A stretch of DNA of 64,000 nt. Source: Amoeboaphelidium protococcarum. Taxonomy: Eukaryota > Aphelidiomycota > Aphelidea. A program made the translations under genes and the position numbers. The number at the start of each line of letters is the position of its first letter. The stretch's first letter is position 1. The notes beneath the pieces were generated by a model. That model saw nothing but the letters and a program-made list of their open reading frames with translations, was not told the origin of the DNA and did not search any database. The stretch lies in assembly GCA_023515745.1 (NCBI GenBank), contig JALECJ010000001.1, forward strand, positions 310,001 through 374,000, written 5' to 3'. Below are positions 59,028 through 64,000 of this stretch, in pieces.

Positions 59028-60179
59028 TCATATCCTCACTCTCTTCTGACAACATTCACATTACCATATCTGACCGTCATTGTCAGATAAGCTTTCACTT
59101 TAATGATCCGCTTTATTTACCGGTAAACCATCAACAGAAATGGGAAGCAGAGAACCGTAGCAGGAAGTGTCGGGACATAAGCTACGAGGGCGACAGTCAC
59201 TATCACTGCCTGCTGTACCCATAGCACACCTCTAGCATGAGCACTCGAACAGAAATACATCCTTCAACTCTTGTTAACGCTCAGCGCGGCTCTTACGGAT
59301 ATCAATGTACGAGATGGTCAACTCTTCGCCAGCCCATATTCTACGATTAGCATAAAACACCTGACAACTTCCCTACGTTGTATGAGAGACATTAGGATCA
59401 CAAGAGTGATTAAAAAAGACTGCCAGTGGATACAAGGCAAGTCCGTAGCACTGCTTTGGCTTCCCCGTCTCTGTAAATGTGTACAGGCCAAATGAATTGC
59501 ACTCCTCCTTACAAATGAGCTAAAGCAGCTCTGATTTATCCAGTGGAGGCGATTGTAAATCTCGCTGTAGATCCTACAATAGATCCGCTATAACCATAAA
59601 CTCTCCTTCAACTCTATCCTGGGTGAAAGTTTCCATATTACTCACCAGCGATTCAACATCTTGGAATGTCACATCGTTCTTGAATTGTTTAGTGTGGCAC
59701 TAATCGCCTTGTAACTCAAGATCTCGGTTGATTAAACAGCGAGCCAGAAGCCATAGGTACTCTTGACAGTAGCTGCTCAGCTCTTGGTATACGGCATTAT
59801 TTTACAAACGCTGCAGAAATTCAGACTCCAGTTTGTAGACCTTTGAATGTGCCAATTTGCATTACTCGCTGCAGTAGAACACCATCTACAGGCCGTCATC
59901 TGTGGAGTAGGGTAACTTGAAGTCCGACGCTGCAACATGATCTATATTGAAGCAATACCCACACACCTTCATGCGATTATTATTGTCCACGATTAAGGCA
60001 TACGGTTTAGCGCTGAGGACCATCTGACCACACTCTATCGTCTACTTGGCCATGAAGCATCGACCTTTGTGTTCATCGCTCACTACTTCTAACAGCGAAA
60101 CATCTCTATCATTGCACTCATGCGAGTTGTTGAATCGATCAGATAGTTCTCGGACAACCTTCAATTTTCGTGGTGACAT
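59028..60179 (-). CDS. SMYD-type SET-domain lysine methyltransferase
   Basis: 383 residues. The split SET domain begins HKGRCFMAKQTIECGQMVLS, is interrupted by a MYND-like finger (KVCGYCFN...FYCSEQCKLAHS), and resumes with YPLAVFFNHSCDPNVSHT and VFYANRRIWAGEELTISYIDI. A post-SET Cys cluster CSCQRC follows, with its Gln coded by TAG. The SAM-site NHSC and catalytic Tyr in SYI are intact. The MYND finger lacks its usual second Cys pair, so one zinc site may be missing. Substrate unknown; SMYD proteins methylate histones or cytosolic proteins. Faces the SIN3 gene's 3' end, both minus. Confidence 0.87.
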
Positions 60180-60469
60180 TGTTACGGAAATAGTGGTCTT
60201 TGAGTCGGTCAGTATTTTCCAGTAAAGAAGCGTTTATGAAACGGGAAAGCTTAAAATGAAAAGTTTATCGAAAATTTAGTTTGTCGCTCGCTTCCCTCAA
60301 TTGCTGTAGGACGCGCCTTAACGAGCTTGTCTTTGATAGATGTGGCGCATTGGATGGAGTACATTTAATCCTGATGCATAAGAACATGAAAAGTAGAAAG
60401 CAATTATACTGTCAAAAGCACTAGATAAAATATTATAAAAATTAAGCCAATTATGTATTTCAATAGAAA

Positions 60470-63400
60470 TCATCGCTACTTTCTACCTAGATCTGATGCT
60501 CCTTAATTCTACTTTTTAGAGAGAAGACCAGAGATCTCAGTGAGAGACTTTTGCTACTGAGCAGCGTCCAATCCATCTTTCCATTTGTCATTAAATAACG
60601 CGATAGATCGTTGCGGCTTTGCGCCAGTATCCATCTGATGACTTGCGGACCTACGTCGATAAAACACATCCTCAGTGTTGGCAACAAAAGACATTTTATA
60701 AGTGTTCACTGAGATCTTGCACTCCAATCCAGTTTTGACTACAACCGCGCGTTCCGTTGACTATTACTGCTGCTTCTTCTACAGCTACTGCTACTACTTT
60801 AGCTATTGCGCAATTACAATTCTTTGCAAGAACACTTTAGACTTGACAGGATCAAGCTGGATAGTAGGCTCCGCTTTCACATACTTGTCAATGTAATCGG
60901 ACCACTTGACTTCAGTGTCCACGGCCATAGCTTCATCTCCGTACGTATTCTGCTCATCATTGCCCAGGAGTTGAAAGGTGAGCACTTTGTCCTTCAGAGA
61001 CATCTCAATCTTGTACATGTTCTCCTCTTCTGCCAGTAGTTCATCAGCTTTCTATCGATAAATAAACTCCGATCTCTAAGACATCTACTATCCCTTCTAA
61101 GCAGCTGCTGTGCCATACTTTTCAAACAATACAAACAGCTTAATACACTTCTTCTCGCTTACAATCACCTGCAACTATTTCACAATGCTCTAGAATAATC
61201 TATCAAGGGTGTAAGTGACAAAAGCCGAAGTGCCATACCAAAATCGGGCCTGCTCTTCATAGGCGGCAGAGTCAATTTTGTTCTCGAATAGCAACTTGAG
61301 CATGTCCAGTACTGCCTAGTAAATATTGCCATCTTTAACTTGCACGGGTATACCATCACGTTTAGCTAACAGATCCAATTCTTATGCCACAGACTGACTG
61401 CCAACCTTGCCGTATCCAACAGTGACAGAGCCATTCTTAATATTCAAGGAAGTCTATCTCAATTTATATAGTCTAGCATAGGCCAACTAGAATAACCTGA
61501 CAAAGAGGTAATAATTATCATCGGCAAACAATGTACTTTTACCAGAAGTATTACCAGTCACCTAGAGTACGCCTGTACTCTTACCTTATAAGCTCTATTC
61601 AGACTGACCGAGTAAGAGAGTATTAAACTTTTAGACAAACTGCTTGATACGCTCACCTTCTTCGCGATTCAAATTGGACATTGAATTCAAATACGCTACT
61701 ATCACATCACTGACATCGCTGATTACAGCCGAATCCTACACCTTATACTGCAGCTGGAAAGCAGGTAGTGTCGGATCATTCCTCTCAAATCGCTCACGAT
61801 ACAAAGCCTCAATCTCCTATAGCAAAGTCTTACTGGAAACAACCTTCTTATCAATGTTCTTGAAAGACACTCCCTAATGATCCAGAGACTTATAAAAATT
61901 CTTACCATCAATCTCGCGCCAAATCTTATTCCACTCACGTTAACTTCTGCGCCACTCTTCATCTTTCTGCTTAAGCCTTTTCAATATGATGGGCACCGCA
62001 ACAAAGGGATGTTCGTGCAAGGCTTGAACCACTTCTTTACCACGGTCTTAACCATAAATCTTCTCCAGTATGCGCACATACATCACTTTGGACATTCCAT
62101 CACCAAGACCTTCATCTGGCTTGCACTTGAAAGCCTTCTTCTCTTCAGCAGTTTTACACTCTTCATCGATACGTCTCATCAGCTACTCAAGACGCTAGAT
62201 GGTGACCTTGTTGATATCAATGTTGAGATCAAACTCATAACGCTCCTCCTCACAGCGGTACATGGCTTCTTCATACTGATTCTTCTTATGAGCAACGAAT
62301 CCTCCATCTTCACTGGCCCACGTTGGATGACACACCCAAGTATCGTTCAGCACTTCGTACGACAAAGAGTCACGACCACCACATGGAGCTTACACATAAG
62401 TTACAGGGAGCATTCTATAGCTAGCACCAGATCGCTTTGACTCACTCAAATCTCTAGGCTGGCCTTGACTATTGTGAGGAGTAACCAACAGCTCAGTCTC
62501 CTCTCCATGACCGACATAGTAACGGAACCAATCATACAATTCCTGATGCTTGCCGATGAAAGGCTCCACTTTGTCAATCAGAGTCTTGGCATTGATAATA
62601 TCCTGATTATACAAATTAATAACCTTCAAAAACTCAACATACGTCGTCTTGTTGTTCAGAGCACGCTTGACACGGTCGAAGAACTCCAGCTCTTGAGCAG
62701 TATTAGGCTGATTAATTCGATTCTTTGCATCAAGCGCACTTCCTTTCAAGAAGGGATTGTTAGGAGGCTTCTTGAACTTGCCTAAGCCAAGCGATGATCG
62801 AGAAGCCTTCTTAGAGCCAATGGAATACGCATTCGAAACTGAAGGAGGAGCCACGACACTCACACTGCCGGCCTGGTTCTGTAGTTGTGACTATGATCTA
62901 CCGCCAGACGCAAGTTATTTACCAGGCACCTAATTATGAACTGAACCAATGGACACCGAATTATCTGGCAGAAATTGCTTAAACTCATCCAGCAGATCTG
63001 GCGAATTCTTAAACAGCACATGCACTTGTGCATACACCTCTGCTATGGGCTTGGCATCATTCTGATAATTGCGTAGAATCTCCAGAAATTATCTGTAAAT
63101 CTCTGGGTCATTGGCATACCTATTCTTGATCTTGTTGACATAATTTATCGCATGATTAAACTCAACGGGCTTCTTACCTAAAGCTTACTGCTACTACTAC
63201 TAAGGCTGATGCTATTGCTATTGAGGCTAAATCTGCTATAACATTTACTATTACTGCTAAGCCAGCATTTGCATTGAGCCAGAGCGGGATGGAGCTGGCA
63301 TTAAAGCTGGCTGAGATGCTTGCTATTACGACGGCTACTTCTGCTGCTACTATTACTACTATTGCTACTACTGCTGCTGCATGACTTGCTAAGACACTTA

Positions 63401-64000
63401 ACCACCTAGGTTCTATCTAGTTCCATTATCAGGCGTTGACGTTGTGACGGTATAGAAACCTGGTTATCCATTCCCACCAACAGAGACTTCAATCTTATAT
63501 CCAGGAGGCAGGAACGTATTAAAGCCCACGATAAGATTAGGATGACCCTGGAACAACTAACTAACACGATCAATGACACCAGGCGTATCGATAGCCTAGG
63601 ATTTGAAATCCTTCATAATGTCAAGGAACCTGTTATAAACATCGGGCTACTCATTGAACTACAACTTGACTTGATCCAGGTAAGACAAGGCATCCCTAAC
63701 ATTCAACTACCGATAGCCGCTGTTATCCTAAGCAGGAGCAGGAGCAGAACTTTGTGCAACTTGCTATTATGGAGGAGCTTTTGGTTGCATAGGCATGACA
63801 TATTGCTATTACTATGGATGAGGCTGATGTTGGCCAGGTGCAACAGGTCGATAATGGTGTGGCATCTAACCTGGATAATGACCAAGCGCCTACGGATGCT
63901 ACTATTACTACTATTAAGCTTGCGGCGGACGAGCATAATGCTACTACGCCTATTACTGCTGATGAGGCATCATCTAGTGTGGGTGAACAGCACTTCTACA
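60470..64000 (-). CDS. SIN3: Sin3 transcriptional corepressor scaffold (N-terminus outside window)
   Basis: Scaffold of the Rpd3/HDAC corepressor complex. 1176 residues are in the window and the frame enters at 64000. Counting from the edge: a Gln/His/Pro-rich start; PAH1 (about 92-170, [27 protein letters not shown]); poly-Gln stretches made of mixed CAA/CAG/TAA/TAG; PAH2 (about 276-345, [26 protein letters not shown]); PAH3 (about 433-497, [22 protein letters not shown]); and the HDAC-interaction domain (about 515-610, [27 protein letters not shown]). The C-terminal Sin3 domain has TEDVFYRRR. The frame ends at TGA 60470-60472. Confidence 0.94.

Noticed and set aside
61877-62440. 187-codon plus-strand open frame
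   Set aside because: It is antisense to the SIN3 gene, where the minus strand encodes the conserved HDAC-interaction domain.

Overview
The window is eukaryotic nuclear DNA, AT-rich, with dense genes and short introns. Its defining property is the genetic code: TAA and TAG occur in frame throughout conserved domains, and every recognisable gene ends at TGA, so UAA and UAG are read here as glutamine and UGA is the only stop. All coordinates below use that code, and all CDS ends include the TGA.

The gene content points to the fungal side of the opisthokonts rather than to a ciliate. There are separate URA5 and URA3 genes instead of a fused UMP synthase, pantothenate synthetase, a TFIIIC tau95 (Tfc1) homologue, a hybrid histidine kinase with a receiver, a fungal-style C2H2 regulator, a Kre9/Knh1-like GPI protein, an HVA1-type Tudor protein, SIN3, mitochondrial Nam9 and a cationic amino acid permease. 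A UAR=Gln member of the Holomycota fits an aphelid such as Amoeboaphelidium (an algal parasitoid). That name comes from memory of the literature and is inference; the sequence only shows a fungus-like gene set plus the code change.

Layout: 1-9.8 kb holds a partial Ser/Gln/Asn-rich protein, gamma-tubulin, Rai1/DXO, a J-domain protein, a coiled-coil protein, a palmitoyltransferase and a Tudor protein. 10-21 kb holds an amino acid permease, mitochondrial ferredoxin, persulfide dioxygenase, Rad2/XPG, OPRT, methionine aminopeptidase 1 and TFIIIC. 21-31.7 kb holds a C2H2 factor, the hybrid histidine kinase, OMP decarboxylase, pantothenate synthetase, a secreted GH5 hydrolase and a Mug135-like protein. 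32-46.8 kb holds importin-7, a two-domain sulfurtransferase, Tim23, Pex19, the Kre9-like protein, a P-glycoprotein-type ABC transporter and two unknown membrane or secretory proteins. 46.8-54.6 kb holds mitochondrial Lon and three tandem kinase paralogues, each with an N-terminal signal peptide. 55-64 kb holds Nam9, an unknown membrane protein, a WD40 protein, an SMYD methyltransferase and the C-terminal 1176 residues of SIN3.

Functional threads: mitochondrial biogenesis (Tim23, Lon, Nam9, ferredoxin); mitochondrial sulfide oxidation (ETHE1 and the sulfurtransferase); de novo pyrimidine synthesis (URA5, URA3) and CoA precursor synthesis; and a secretory set (GH5, GPI protein, three signal-peptide kinases) that would suit a parasite or osmotroph. 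The tandem secreted-kinase cluster and the code change are the most interesting items. Only six introns were needed to explain the genes (52-85 nt), and all end in TGTAG. No tRNA, rRNA, transposon or CRISPR array was recognised.
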